64,000 bases of DNA from Prochilodus magdalenae (GCA_024036415.1 JAMWET010001680.1:372001-436000), one strand, 5' to 3'; numbered from the stretch's first letter, positions 48,655-60,682 are shown. The notes: generated by a model not told the origin, from the letters alone. Made by a program: numbers and translations.

Positions 48655-48880
48655 ATTTACATTAGATTTTATGTATTTCATTTTTAATTACATTTCATTT
48701 CAGCTGATGCTTTTATCCGTAATGACTTCAGGAGCGACAAGGTTAATCATTACAGGTTACAGGTAGGCCAATGTAGTGTTAGGAGTCTTGCCCAAGGACT
48801 CTTATTGGTGTAGTACACCAGACCGGGATTCGAACCCCAGGCTCCCACATGTGGCGTTATCTGCTGAGCTACACCAACCA
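48655..48880 (-). mobile_element. tRNA-derived SINE
   Basis: On the minus strand it opens with a tRNA-like head: A box 'TGTAGCTCAGCAGAT' near 48860-48874 and B box 'GGGTTCGAATCCCGG' near 48825-48838, both RNA polymerase III promoter parts. Then comes the body ('AGAGTCCTTGGGCAAGACTC') and a tail with ATGTAA-type words toward 48655-48690. Better preserved than the copy at 2752-2936, and in the same orientation. It is not a functional tRNA gene, since no acceptor stem is formed. Confidence 0.85.
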
Positions 48881-48994
48881 CATGAATCTGTGGTTGATCT
48901 AACTGGGAGCAGAACACATACAAATATGTATGAATGTGTGTCATGGTATTTAAATGCCAGTGGCATGGGTAACTTACACATCTGTAGAGGCACC

Positions 48995-49359
48995 AAAAAT
49001 AACCTGCTGCCATTCTGAGTCACTCCATGACAGTCTGGACCAACACTATTGCAGTCTTTGGCAATGCTGAAGTGGTGTTAAGGGCAGTCACTGTTATGGT
49101 CTGCCTGCATGTAGTCCTGCGTTGTGCAGCCATTTGTAAATGTTGCTGCGAACAGGATGCTCGCTGAATGACCATCATCATGCTTGTTGGGTCGGTCAGA
49201 TCCATGTAATAAGGCCCATCCTTGCTTATGTCACATGTGCGGCTGATTGTGAAACTTGAAACTGAATCATTTGCATGTGTCACAATGTTAAACCTACCGA
49301 AACCTAAACCTTCATTCCTGTCAGCTGATTTCTTCTGGGTGCAACCATTTGTGCAGTTA
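48995..49359 (-). mobile_element. Tc1-derived family A, copy 5
   Basis: Shares 'GAGTCACTCCATGA', 'GGTGTTAAG' and 'ATGTAGTCCTGC' with copy 2 on the same strand, and ends with the family word 'CTTCTGGGTGCAACCA'. The catalytic and C-terminal parts are absent. The overlapping 146-codon minus-strand frame (49020-49460) is a chance frame over this relic. Confidence 0.65.
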
Positions 49360-50369
49360 TATCTTCCGCCACCCACATAGTAAACTGGTTTGTGTAAGGC
49401 TGGTGAGGCAGCGTGCAAAATAATTGGCCACATAGACTGCACTGCAAACTCTGAAAGCAAACAGTGTTTTATTGTTATTACTTAATATCATTATAATTCA
49501 GTCGTTTAGACAAATCTCTTTGCCCCCAGATTCATTTAGAAGCAATATTCTGTTCAGTATTCATTTAGGTCAGCCTACGCCATTTTCTGTACACAGTCAA
49601 GCAGAGATATCTGCCCTCAGCATGAATTCACAGCTCGCCGCTATTCAAATAGGGCCAGTATACCTCTGTGCATTAGCCTAATGCTTATTCTTCAAATAGT
49701 GCTAAGACAAAGCTGCTACTTTATATGCTAAACATTTTCCTGTTTTCACAGCAACCTAGTTGTTTGCCCTGTGCAGTTCCCGATTTAATTCCCAAAAACA
49801 CAAAGTTGTCTCAGACTGCTAAATCCATGTTCCCATAGAAACAGTTGTGACTCGCTCATCATGTTTAGATCTCTCTCTCTCTCACTCCTCTCTCTCTCTC
49901 TCTCTCTCTCTCACTTTTTTCTCTCTCTAAGAATGGAAGGCAAACTGTAAAAGACAAAGAGGAAGTGCTTTGAGTCAGAAACATTGGGTAAATTTTGCTG
50001 AAAGAGTGGGCACACATTGTTTCGACTGTTTGAGAGAGAGAGAGAGAGAGAATCTAGCTCAAGCAGAAAGCTTTCACATACTATTATAAATCAATATTGA
50101 CTTGATTTGCTGTGAAACCTTGATAACTGAGGGCTTAAAATAGCATTAACAAACATATGAAGATGCACCAGTTTCTGTGCTGCTAACTTATGAGCACTAC
50201 ACAGTAGGAATCTATTCTCTCCAAGGTTGCACCATAATAGAGAAAAACCCTTAAAACGTCCAGGAACCTTCAGGCTTAGAAGCACTCAGTCCACCTTGTG
50301 CATTTATCTAAATGGCTTTTGTGTAAGCCCTCCTTTAGCCCTTCAGTAATGGTCCGTTTCTGACTGGCC
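49360..50369. other. non-coding; (CT)n and (GA)n tracts
   Basis: (CT)n with interruptions at 49869-49928 and (GA)n at 50032-50051. No gene. Confidence 0.5.
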
Positions 50370-50520
50370 ATTTTTGGGTGGTGGGCCGCTCTCAGTTTAC
50401 AAACCAACACAGCTGAACCTGATACTCTCCTACCACTGCTGCACAAACTACCACAAGACTAACATGGCTTCACCACTGCTGTTCTGAGAATAGTCCACAG
50501 CCCAAAATGATTCAGCTCTA
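50370..50520. repeat. possible degraded palindromic MITE piece
   Basis: Words 'GGGTGGTGGGCCGCTCTCAG' and 'CTGAGAATAGTCCACAG' resemble the inner arm of the palindromic element at 806-1340. The match is short, so this is tentative. Confidence 0.35.
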
Positions 50521-50540
50521 AGTTCATTCATGCTGAATAC

Positions 50541-51065
50541 TTGACTCATCGTCAAAAAAATAGCTGCACAATTATTTGCGCCCAGAAGGAATCTATAGCA
50601 ATGAATGATGTCAGCAATGAATTATTCGCGACCTCAAACATCAATCATGTTTCATGATGTCAGACTTTCTCATGTAGATGTCCTGTTTGTGCCAGCACCA
50701 TTTCCAGATGGTTGCACGATGCATGGCTACATGCATGTAGACCGTTACGACAACTGTCGTGACTTTAGTGACATCTTCTGCTTTTATCCTGGTGGAGATG
50801 ACCAACGAATCCATGTGTGGAGGTACCGTGGGAAATGCCCAGATGAATGGTTTGCTGTCATGCGTCACATGTACACAAGGGCTGGTGTCACTCCACCCCT
50901 ATCTTAAAATCTGCAGTAACTGCGTGAGAATGTTCAAGCTGCATGGGATGGATCTTCACAGGACACCATTAGGAACTGTTCCTGCTAGCCATTCAGCTTC
51001 CTTCGCAATAGTATTGCAATCTAACATTTCCTTTTACGTGCAACTACTTTTTGATGATGAGTGTA
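50541..51065 (+). mobile_element. Tc1-derived family A, copy 6, with both TIRs
   Basis: The left end 'GACTCATCGTCAAAAA' and the right end 'TTTTTGATGATGAGTGTA' are inverted repeats, followed inward by 'GCTGCAC' and 'GTGCAAC'. The inner sequence matches the transposase first-Asp and C-terminal segments seen in copies 1, 2 and 7 ('SAFILVEMTNESMCGG' frame near 50770, then 'SNCVRMFKLHGMD'), which read out of frame with the ancestral protein. It is a 525 bp non-autonomous copy with the clearest ends of the family. Confidence 0.75.
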
Positions 51066-51599
51066 GAAGCAGTGCTTTAAACCTACTTTAGAATCCCACA
51101 GCAAGGTCTTTTCCATGTTGTAGTGCCTGAAGTAAGGAAAACAGAAAACAGTTTGATTCCAAGGGATAAAGAGTGGTTGAAAAATGAATTATTGATTTAA
51201 TTATTAATTATTGAATTATTGAGTTCATGAAACCACATAAATTCCAAAACTGTAGGATATGGTCCTTTTAGGTCTCGATCGGTGTGTCAAGAATAGGGTT
51301 CTGTAACTCATCAAACCTTGTATTAACACTCAAAACCTATGGGCTCTTTTAAGTAGCTCTATGAAGCCAATTTACAAACACAACACAGACAAAGGCTGTA
51401 AAGTCATCAAAGGTGTTCTGGCTGGCAATTTCCAGCATCCAAAATCTCACTAAGAAATGGGGGGTGGTAGAAAGTAAGGCGAGGTTTGGATAACCAAGAA
51501 AAAGAATTGCTATGGTAGACAAAAAAGAAACGAAAGCCCTATATAACAGCAAGAGAAGACTAACACAGGTGCAACCCTCAACTGTGTAGTGCTGTTGTA
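51066..51599. other. non-coding spacer
   Basis: No recognised repeat before the Tc1 relic begins. It contains the short palindromic AT run 'ATTATTAATTATTGAATTATT' near 51200. Confidence 0.35.
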
Positions 51600-52175
51600 A
51601 AAACACAATCTGCATAAGTCATGAGAAGGTACTTCGGATTTGAAAAATGCAAAACAGAAGAAAAGCCACAAGCATTTTTATAAACAAGTGATGTGGACTG
51701 TGGAAGTAAAAATGGCACGCTTTGGAGAAAAGGAGAACAGGAGCAGCATTGGATGCAATACTGGATGTAGATGTCTAATGCTTTGGAGCTTTGTGGCAGC
51801 CAAATAGGACAGGAAACACTACATGGGCAGATGGAGGAATGGAAAGTTCCTTAAAATAACTGCAAATTCTGGAAACAAGTATAACATTGTACATCAAGAA
51901 ACCGAACCAGAAAAATGCCTGGCACCTACAGCCAGACAATGATCCAAAACATAACTTTACTAAGAGCTATTTTAGGAGGTGCAAGCTGCAGCTTTTTGGA
52001 ATGGGGAACTAGAAGCATTTTGCAAATGAACAGTGGGTGGAAATTCCCAAAACAAGAGTAGTAAAGCTCTGCGCTGGTTACAAAGCTCTGAGCTAGTTAC
52101 AAAAAGAAAGCTGTGATATCTGCCAAGGAGAGCGTAAGAGTGTTACTGATTTCTGCCACACTGTGGTGTCCAAAC
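51600..52175 (+). pseudogene. Tc1-like transposase relic
   Basis: Near 51929-51960 the text reads 'QPDNDPKHNFTK', the second catalytic Asp region of Tc1-like transposases. Upstream around 51700-51780 are words from the first-Asp region ('DVDCGSKNGTL'-like). The ending 'GGTGTCCAAACATTCC' near 52168 resembles a terminal repeat. No clear left end is found, so the extent is approximate. Broken frames make it inactive. Confidence 0.55.
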
Positions 52176-52224
52176 ATTCCTATATGTGCTGGACTGGATA
52201 TGCTGGCTGCCACCAGTGTACTGT

Positions 52225-52459
52225 GCACAACATCCCAATAAGGTAGGAGTGTCTAATAGAGTGAACAGTGAAAGGACACATTGTTTAAACGTGTCTGATC
52301 CACTCCCACCAGCACAACACACACTAACACACCACAACCAAGTCAGTGTCACTGCAAAACGGACCCCCAAACAACACCTGTGGTTCTGTGGGGTCCTAAC
52401 CACTGATGAAAAGGGCAAAGTGAACCTATATGGTAGGTGAAACTGATAAAATGGACAAA
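52225..52459. mobile_element. half copy of palindromic MITE
   Basis: Carries 'GGTAGGAGTGTCTAATAGAG', 'CTGATCCACTC', 'CACCAGCACAACACACACTA' and an end of 'ACTGATAAAATGGACAA', the last also being the outer arm of the element at 806-1340. Only one arm is present, and it runs directly on from the Tc1 relic. Confidence 0.7.
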
Positions 52460-53344
52460 GCCATGCTGTGTACAGATTGCCAGCAAGGAGAGTTAATAAA
52501 TATTAGGACCAAGTGCATTTTTACACTCTACTCCACTCCACAATAAGCTAATGAATACAAAGCTTTCAGCATCACTCATCATGCTTGGCGTCATTTACCA
52601 CCTCTTCAAAAGCCATTAGCATTTTACATGTTTACCTAAACGACCGGTTGCCTTTCTCTGTGTAAAGTGGCCAAGAGCCACCGCTCATTGACATTAAAAA
52701 TGTGGGCACCGGTGTGTGCGGTGGCCAAAAAGGCACAGCTTAAGTTGGCTTCCTATGTGCCAAATTCAACAGAATTTTTTGATTCACCTTAAATGGGGCT
52801 GCAGCTACATTCTGGTGACTGAGGCACATAAACTGTTGCACCATTTAAGGTGGAATGGGAAAGATGAAGCAAGCTAGATGGGTAGTTTAGGGAGCGTTAC
52901 AGGTGGGTAACGTTTTAACTTGTTTGTTTTTTTTTTTGTTTCACAGAAGTACTGTATTGTTTTGTGCGATGTGCTAATGTTGGTGATTAGCTGGCATCGT
53001 AGTGACAGTTGAAGCAACAGTTTGCACACAGAAGTGTTTCTGATCCTGAAGAATAAACAGAATAAACTATCGCTCACAAACAAAATTATGTGTGCCACTG
53101 CATTTGTAGCAGACTGGAAAAAAGGTTAAATTATTTTCAGTTAAAATAAATAGGGACCCTTAACATTTTTTTTTCTTTATTTCATTTGATTGAATTACAT
53201 TTAGTCTGTTTTAAACTTTAGTATAATTATAATTATACTGTTGTTTGTTTGGATCAACTAAGGCTAATAGGTAATTTTCGTTTCACCCAGCAGAGGGCAC
53301 CCTTAGGCATCAGTGGCAAGGGAACTACAGGCTCTGGCTAGCTT
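52460..53344. other. non-coding; complex part 52.5-52.8 kb
   Basis: No gene. 52500-52790 is complex with no open frame and could be conserved non-coding sequence. An A/T homopolymer cluster lies at 52925-52940. 53282-53340 contains 'CCAGCAGAGGGCACCC'. Confidence 0.35.
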
Positions 53345-53426
53345 AGTAGGTTCAGAATAAACCTTTTGCCACAGGCTGACAACACATTACCCTGTGTGTT
53401 GGTTAATTCTTTCTTGTCATGTAGAG
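53345..53426 (+). repeat. 80 bp direct repeat, copy 1
   Basis: Matches 54141-54218 with one four-base insertion (AATT) and one substitution across 'AGTAGGTTCAGAATAAACC...CTTGTCATGTAGAG'. Similarity ends abruptly on both sides. Confidence 0.85.
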
Positions 53427-54140
53427 GTATGAAATGTCTTTACATACATTTTAATGGTAAAACTGTACACTAATATGTTCATGAAGCCTTGTGCCATGTC
53501 TTAGTTCAACTTACGTGTGTTTTGGTTAAGTTGTATCGAGTGAATGAGAAGATGGAAAATCCGTTAGCCATTTAGCTTAGCATAGGGACATCGGCTGAAC
53601 AGGAGAATCCCACTCGTTGTACTTTTATATGTTCAGTAATCCAGTGTTTTTACTAAAACGTCTAAAGCATTTGATACAACACAAGTTTCATAGAAGTGTA
53701 TTTCCAGTGTTTTTAGCTTCTGTAACAGTAGTATTTTCTCTTTGTCCTAAGCAATAGCTCAGCTGCCTAGCTTAGCTACTCTGGTACGGCCAGAGGTACA
53801 ATGCGGTTCTTTGTAGGCTAACGGGGTTTTTCTTGTTAAATTGTGTTTCAAGTGTTTGTTTCTAAGTAAGATATAATGTCAGCCACAAAATCTAAAATGA
53901 GCTTTGTATTGGAAAGCTGGTTGTTTTTTTATATATATGAAACATTGGAATGATGATGTTCATATTACAGTGTGAATTTCCATAGAGTGATTTTGTACAC
54001 TTAAAGGAATTAGGAGCATAATAGTCTAGATTTAAAATGTTAATGTGATGTAAAATGCATCTGCATAAGCTGCCAACTATTTCATGTATTTAAAATGTGC
54101 ATTTCATTAAAAATATGCAGTAAACTGATCCAGATCAGAA
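53427..54140. other. segment between direct repeats
   Basis: About 715 bp of AT-rich, non-coding DNA with no recognised repeat. It is framed by the two 80 bp copies, so it could be a small element or a duplication remnant. Confidence 0.4.
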
Positions 54141-54218
54141 AGTAGGTTCAGAATAAACCTTTTGCCACAGGCTGACAACACATTAACCTGTGTGTTGGTT
54201 TCTTTCTTGTCATGTAGA
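54141..54218 (+). repeat. 80 bp direct repeat, copy 2
   Basis: Second copy, lacking four bases present in copy 1. It runs directly into a (GA)n tract at its right end. Confidence 0.85.
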
Positions 54219-54242
54219 GAGAGAGAGAGAGAGAGAGAGAGA
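54216..54242. repeat. (GA)n microsatellite
   Basis: About 13 AG/GA units immediately after the direct repeat. Confidence 0.9.
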
Positions 54243-56734
54243 CCAATAGAAGCAATCACAGTCATCATACAGCCATCCATGGCGATGATGCCATTTTGTG
54301 CATGGCCCAGGTACCCCTAGGCCTCGAGGCCGGCAACACATTTCATTGGTTGACATTGATTTGATTTAATCGTGACTCACTTATCGACTCACTTACACCC
54401 CCCACCCAAACCCCTCCATTTATTATGTCCTGCTTTTGGGGGTGGGATGTTATGAAAGTGGCCCCTCCAGTGGAGAGAGTAACCTAGTAGAACCACAACC
54501 ACTTCTTGTAAAGTATGGTATGGAAGGGGATTTTCAGGTCAGGTCCATAACCAACACTGCAGATACAGCACATAGGAAATATCCTAGCTCAAAGCTATAC
54601 ATACCATATTTAGCTAAAACAGAGCTATCTTTACATCACATCTTCTGTTTGCAAAAGTTCACCATTTCACAATTATTTGGGGTCTGTGTCTCAAAGTCCA
54701 TGTCTAAACGAGTTTCACACAAACATTTCTTCTTTCTTTTTCTGTGAATGATCTACACGAACAGTACTCAGAGTGCACCATGTTGTTTTGTATAAAACAT
54801 CTTTTTTACATAGTGAGGGTTCAGCTTTTCTAATTTTTAGAATTTTCAAATTCTGCTCCTCTCCAGCATTACATGTTTTTTATTCACAAATTTGAACTTT
54901 CATTGTATTTCAATTTGAGTGTTTAAATGCTTATCTCAAGTAGGTTGTTATCAGACTTGCTTTTAGCACATTTTGAGAATATGTGCTTGTGCTTGCACTT
55001 GTTCTGATAAATAGGTATTAGTGCCCCCCTAGACATAACAATAGTGTAGCAAACTGGAGCTGATAGAGTCCTAATGTCTGATTCTAACAAGTATAAGACT
55101 GTATCTGTGCACATGCTCTACATTTCTGCTTCACTGCACCAGACTCCACGTGACCTGCTCTGTATTGTTTCATCTCTCCAGCATGGAAAGCTCCGATTGG
55201 ATTTCACTTCTGCCTTTTATTACAGTTATCATGTCGATCCATTCAAGGTCGTTAATGCAGTTTGACTGATTGCAGGCAGAACATCGCGGCAGTGATGGAG
55301 CACCGTGCGTGCCTTCTCTTAGCTGTGGTCTGTGCGACAGGCTATCACTGCTGAGAATAAAAGCGGCTGCATAAAGCCCCAGGCACAATGAAAGGGTAAA
55401 ATGGAGCGGAATGCTTGATATGGGTTGATTGATATATATTGCTGGTCAGCTGCTAGTTTAAGTTGTAGAGAGATGTCAGAACGGAATGTTGAAATCTAAT
55501 GTGCTCCTGTGTAATTGCTTCGGCTGCCGTGTTTAAAGTGCAATTGCGGTTCAAAAAAAATGCATTTGGAAAACTTTTGATTCCTGAAGCTCCAATCTGG
55601 AAGCAGCTCAGCTCAAGGCGGGCTAGGGACAAACACTGAGAGATGTGACATTAAAGTAATTGCTTATAGTGGCTGTTATTCAAATGAACAGCACCCTAGC
55701 CTGCACTTCGGACGAGTCCTGGATGAGGGGCTTTAATTAATTCATGATTTATTATGATGGTTAAAATCACTTACACGCTGACTCTACATTTCTCGTAAAG
55801 CAATGGATAGAGCAATGTAATTAAACTCGTTACATAAATTATTGCATTATTTCTTTTATAATAATAATGGTGGTGATCCAGTGAGAGATTAAATTGTGTA
55901 AGATTGTAAACCTAAAGCTGCTTGTGTAACCTAAGCCAAGTGCCTCAGCCACAGAGTGTTTATCAGGCTTCTGCCATTTCCATTCTGATTGGCTATCCTC
56001 CCTGGCATGTATAGACATTGTGTATCTATCATTTTGAACTGGTCCAATGTGATTCAAAGTTTGGTTTACATGAACACACATGCTGGATGAGCCATACTGG
56101 CCTTAACACAGCCTGCTGCACGTCATACCGTGTGCCAGCTTGTGCCAATGCAGAGAAGTATTTAAATTTTGCTATTATTTATCATTAAAAAAAAAAATAA
56201 CTCCAAACTCCAAAAAATTCCCCTGTGCATCCTCTGTCTCTGTCCATCTCTCTCTCTCATTCTTGCTCCTCTACACAGTTCGATCTCACTGCACCTCCCT
56301 AGTTTATTGATCCTGTAGAACAGTCAAAGATTTTTTTTCCCATTGCTTTGTGTCTAAAGCGTCATAAATGCTACCCACTCATACAGTATTCTGAGGCATC
56401 AAGGCACCCAGACATGACAGCTTCTAAAGTCTGTATAAAACGCTGCCTGCTGAGGTCCCTCTGTTGGAAGGCAGTGGAGGTGCATCCTTCATTGTCTTAC
56501 ACATCCCAAAATACACTGATAGACAGAAAACAGCAGAAAACATGAGCACTTACACAGCAGACATCACTGCCTTCTTCTAGTACACCAACTTATTAAACAG
56601 TACAGGCAGCAAGGTTTGAGCCTTCATATGTCAAAAATCACAAAGATAGTAAGATGAATACAACATTGGCATCCATTTGCATATACAGATGTAAATATGA
56701 TCTTTATGTTAAATTTATAGGGCCACCAGACCTA
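54243..56734. other. non-coding; possible conserved islands 55.1-55.8 kb
   Basis: No gene. 55130-55390 and 55500-55800 are complex, with AATTA/TTAATTAA-rich pieces ('CTTTAATTAATTCATG') and no open frame. 'GGATTTCACTTCTGCCTT' at 55199-55216 recurs at 21878. A C-rich run at 54396-54419 could form a G-quadruplex on the minus strand. Confidence 0.35.
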
Positions 56735-57040
56735 AACTGAGTCACTAGTGACTGAAACATACCAATGACATGTAGAACATCTATAAGCACAGCTGTGATT
56801 TGATGTGGCATGGACTGGACAAGTTTCTGGATATAGATCACATCAATGTTCAGACACTCTTGCATCAAAGAATCTTCTCTTGAATTTTAAATCTTGAATT
56901 TCCTCTTTCTGAGGAAAATTTCCTATAAACTTGGGATGAACAGCCACTGCTGGTAGACTCGTATGCCCATATCTATACACCTACTCAATAGGAGTGTCCT
57001 AGAATCAGCATGGCAGTGAACTTAAGCCCAAATCACCCCA
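56735..57040. repeat. dispersed repeat, copy 2 of 2
   Basis: Pairs with 42640-42975, same orientation, diverged ('CTGTGATTTG', 'CTGGATATAGATCACATCA', 'AATTTCCTATAAACT', 'CCACTGCTGGTAGAC'). It is non-coding. Confidence 0.6.
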
Positions 57041-59829
57041 CGAAAGTGATCGTGGTGTACCTTTATAAAGACTAATATACAGTATAGCACTAATTCAAGG
57101 TACACAATTGGACCATAAGGAGTTACAATTATACTGTTCATACCTACACAGTGTCTTTTATTCCCCTGACAGTTTACTGACAAACTCTTTTTCAGCACCA
57201 GTGCTACCTGCTTAACCCACAAGAGCCCAGAACCATTTCGCCTTAAGGGAAAATAATGAAGGGTCAGATATAAGATCGTAAAAGATCAGTCTTATTGTGA
57301 CAAAGAGGTCACATGGCGTCTTCTGTAAGTATTATAGAGTCATAATACTGGTAGCATGTCACAACAACAGCAATTTCATAACTGGTATTCCATTTTAAAT
57401 GGGTTGAAATCTTATAGGTACAAAAACATGAGCTGGTTTTGTCTCTAACTGCACTAACCAAGCACATCACCATTTTCTAAATGAGGTCATATGTTCACCA
57501 ACTGTCATGTGACTGCATCCAGGATGTTCGGTATAGGTCACTCAGGGACTCTATGTGTTTAGGTGAAGGATAAAGCTGTATGAAGAACTTTACTTTTAAA
57601 AGGCTTGTGACGCATATGTCACTGTGGGCTCTTATGGGTTAAAAGGTTTACATGCAGCCCAGAGTAGTTTGGTCTTCACCCAGAAACTGACCATTGATGG
57701 AGATCTAAAACCAACACCAACTGTGCACCAACAGATGGGCTAGAATCTGGTGGAGCTCCATGATGGGTGTTTCTAATACACTGGCCAGTGAATGTACTGT
57801 ATAGTAGTGCCTGACACATTGTGGTTTCCAGCATTCACATATTTGCATAAAACCCTATGAGAGAAAACTTTTAAAAAATCAAATTCAACAAATAACGGTT
57901 TAATTATTGTGGATGTGCACAATCGTTGTGGATTTGGCCGCAGCTATTAAGCAATTACATAGACGTGGGGATTACACTTCCTCGTTGTGCTGCACTCCTC
58001 AGCCATTTTGCCAACGTTAAGAGGGTACTTTATGTCTGCAGTAATTAAATGGCAACAGCAATTCATAGATAACTCCGGATGTGAAATACAAAAATGAGCG
58101 CTAACTCATTAAATATAGTTTGAAAAAAGGCCCCAATCAACACATTTTAGGCCTTCCCCTTAATCTGGCTTTACAGCTATACTCCAATGCAACTAATTAC
58201 ATGGTTGAGAAAGAAAGGTTTCAAATGCCTTTTGGAATGAGGACATTATTAACAATTAACATATCACTGATGTCGACAGTTTGACTGCCACATCTGAGCT
58301 CTTTCATGAGAAACCAAAGCCAAGCGAAATGGCAAAACGAAAATAAACACTTAAATCGCAGGCAACTGCTGCGTCCCAAAATGCTTTTTCTTGCTCTCTT
58401 TTTTCCAGAATTCCATTAATGGGAAGCAAGGCTGCAGCAGGGAAACATTAAACGAACAGTTCACTAACAACACCCCACCCCCCCCACTTAATTTCAGTCA
58501 GCAGAAAGACTGAGTTAATGAGGGGAGAAGCAGTGTGCTGCAAATTGCATTCATAATGATTCATTTTGGAACAAATATAATTAAATTCAGCAAAAAATAT
58601 TACGTTGGTTATGAACTGTGAATGTGTGTGTGTGTTTGTAAATACGGTGATGCTGTTAGGGTCATTTTTCCTGCAACTTATAGTTGGCCCTAATGAAGCT
58701 TTAGTCATTTAAAATGGAATGGGGTTGAAATCATATATATTGTTGCTATGGTAAAAAGACTTTGTAACTTGTAATAGTAATTTGCGAAGGAGAACATTTT
58801 CCTTACCTGTAGTGTAAGTTCATGTAACGCTTCCTGTTCCTATCCATACTCTACCAGGCTGGTATTAGATAAGTGATTCTGTTCTGATTGGCTGTTCTCC
58901 ATTCAACCTCATTCAGAAAGAACTCCATAAACACTCCCCATAACATCAGTAAGAGAGGCAGATCTAAACTGCTGTAGGCCGGATAGCTGGGTATATGTAA
59001 ATGAGCTAGCTTATGTGACATCAGAGAAAGAATCAATACTAAATGTGTTTCTATATATGAACTGTATGGCCTGGGTAGTAAAAAGGTGGTAACTGCTAAC
59101 TAAGGCCACTGATAAAGGCTTTTTTTTATAGCATGGCAATGTAATTAAGTTCTGCTTAATTTGTATCAGATAAAGCATGAAGCAGCCCATTTTATTCCTG
59201 CAAAACCACATTTTAATTTATTTTGGTACAGCTGTTTTGTGTATATATTCTCTTGCTTGGCTTTTCAAGTACTTTTAAGTGATTGCAAGCTTAAAATAGC
59301 TGATTAAATTTATTTAAATTTACTAGAGCTAGTAATGCTGTCTTACTAGCTTAATGCAATAGCTATTGCAGCACATATGACTACATCAGTGTCATCATGT
59401 TTTCTCTCAGCAGACTATGTTTGCAATTCACTTGATCGCAGGAAAAGCAAGGTGTAAGAACATCAAGAATGCATTGTGATCAGATTGCCGTACACTACTG
59501 TAATTGGTCTGTGTGAGTCTGTGTGTGTGTGCTGTAGCAGACTTGCATGGGTGTGAACATGTGAAGGCTCTAGGGAAGCTCCACAGCTGTAGTAGGAGAA
59601 ACTTGTACATAAGCTGCTGTGGTTCAATCGAAGATGAGAACATGTTTTGCATAGTTACCTACCCGGAAAGAAAAGAACGTTCAGTTTCAGCATAAGGGGA
59701 TACCTAGCAATACCAAGCCAGTGATCCAACAGCACTCTTACACCTTAAGGACTATACAATGCATTTCAATATGTGCTTAGATTAGTGCCCATTTATATGG
59801 TTCACAAAGAGATGGGGAGTTCGTTTGAA
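57041..59829. other. non-coding; possible conserved island 58.0-58.4 kb
   Basis: No gene. 57990-58410 is complex AT-mixed sequence with repeated 'AATTAAC'-type words. 57640-57835 may be a degraded piece of the palindromic MITE. (TG)n lies at 58619-58637. A C-run lies at 58478-58490. Confidence 0.35.
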
Positions 59830-60200
59830 GAGTACAATAGAGTCCACTGTTATGGCAGCTAATGGAAGTTCAGTCCACCATTTGGATGCAAGGAGAGAGA
59901 AGAGTCTTGACATTTGCCTTCAAGCCAAACGGTACAGAGTGACTTTTGAGCATTGTCATAAGGTAGGAAGGGCTGGGGGGTAAGGATTAGGGACTTTCTA
60001 GGCAAGAATGAAAGTTTTAAATCTGATGCAGGCACCTACTGGAAGCCAGTGAAAGGAGCACAGCAGTGACATGAGTGAACTTAGGAAGACTGAAGCCAAG
60101 CTGTTCTGCTTTGTTCTGTTTTAGCTGCAAGAGCCTGACTCTTACGGGCATCAACAGCATCTTGGGTGGCAGAGGAAGCAGAGCGAGGGGGCATTTGAAT
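59830..60200. repeat. dispersed repeat, probably LINE-related
   Basis: Words such as 'CATTTGGATGCAAGG', 'AAATCTGATGCAGGC', 'ACTGGAAGCCAGTGAAAGGAG' and 'AGTGACATGAGTGAACTT' follow an order seen in a common fish dispersed repeat in which the antisense of a reverse transcriptase is often reported. I recall the pattern but not the family name. Overlapping frames on both strands (60017-60407) are chance. Confidence 0.4.
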
Positions 60201-60657
60201 GTTACTGTTGTCCCTACCCTCAGCAGACCAAGAACTGACACTTTAAACTGCAAGGAGATCTGCCATGCACTGGGGAGGAAGATGCAGGGAGGTGTTGTGG
60301 CTGTGGTAGGAGAGATTTTAATTTGTAAATGCAACTGGATTATTCGCTTAAAGTGCAACACGCTCTCTCTCTACTTAAGTCTTATTACTGTAGTGAAACT
60401 TGGTTAAAACAATATTAAGAAAATATGTAGTTTATAAGATATGTAGTTCATTTGAGCAGCTGAGCTACTCTTTGTATATCAAATTTACAGCAGGTGGAAT
60501 CACTGGAAACAATCTGTACAAGCAACTCTACATGTTATTACATGAGAAAGAATGTCCTCAGACTCATTTCAGCTTGATTCAGTGGTACACATTTACACAT
60601 GATGAACTGTGTCAGGTTTAAGGTTTACTTTAGACTGTAAGTATTTTGTGAGTGTGT
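60201..60657. other. non-coding spacer
   Basis: No recognised repeat and no gene. It leads into a TA tract. Confidence 0.35.
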
Positions 60658-60682
60658 ATATATATATATATATAAACATATA
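60658..60682. repeat. (TA)n tract, left of J2
   Basis: About eight TA units, then AT-rich DNA; the Tc1 derivative begins at the following TA. Confidence 0.8.

Noticed and set aside
48820..48880. Possible tRNA gene on the minus strand
   Set aside because: A and B boxes are present but no paired acceptor stem; the body and tail identify a SINE.
49020..49460. 146-codon minus-strand frame
   Set aside because: Runs over a decayed Tc1-derived element and is not in the transposase frame.
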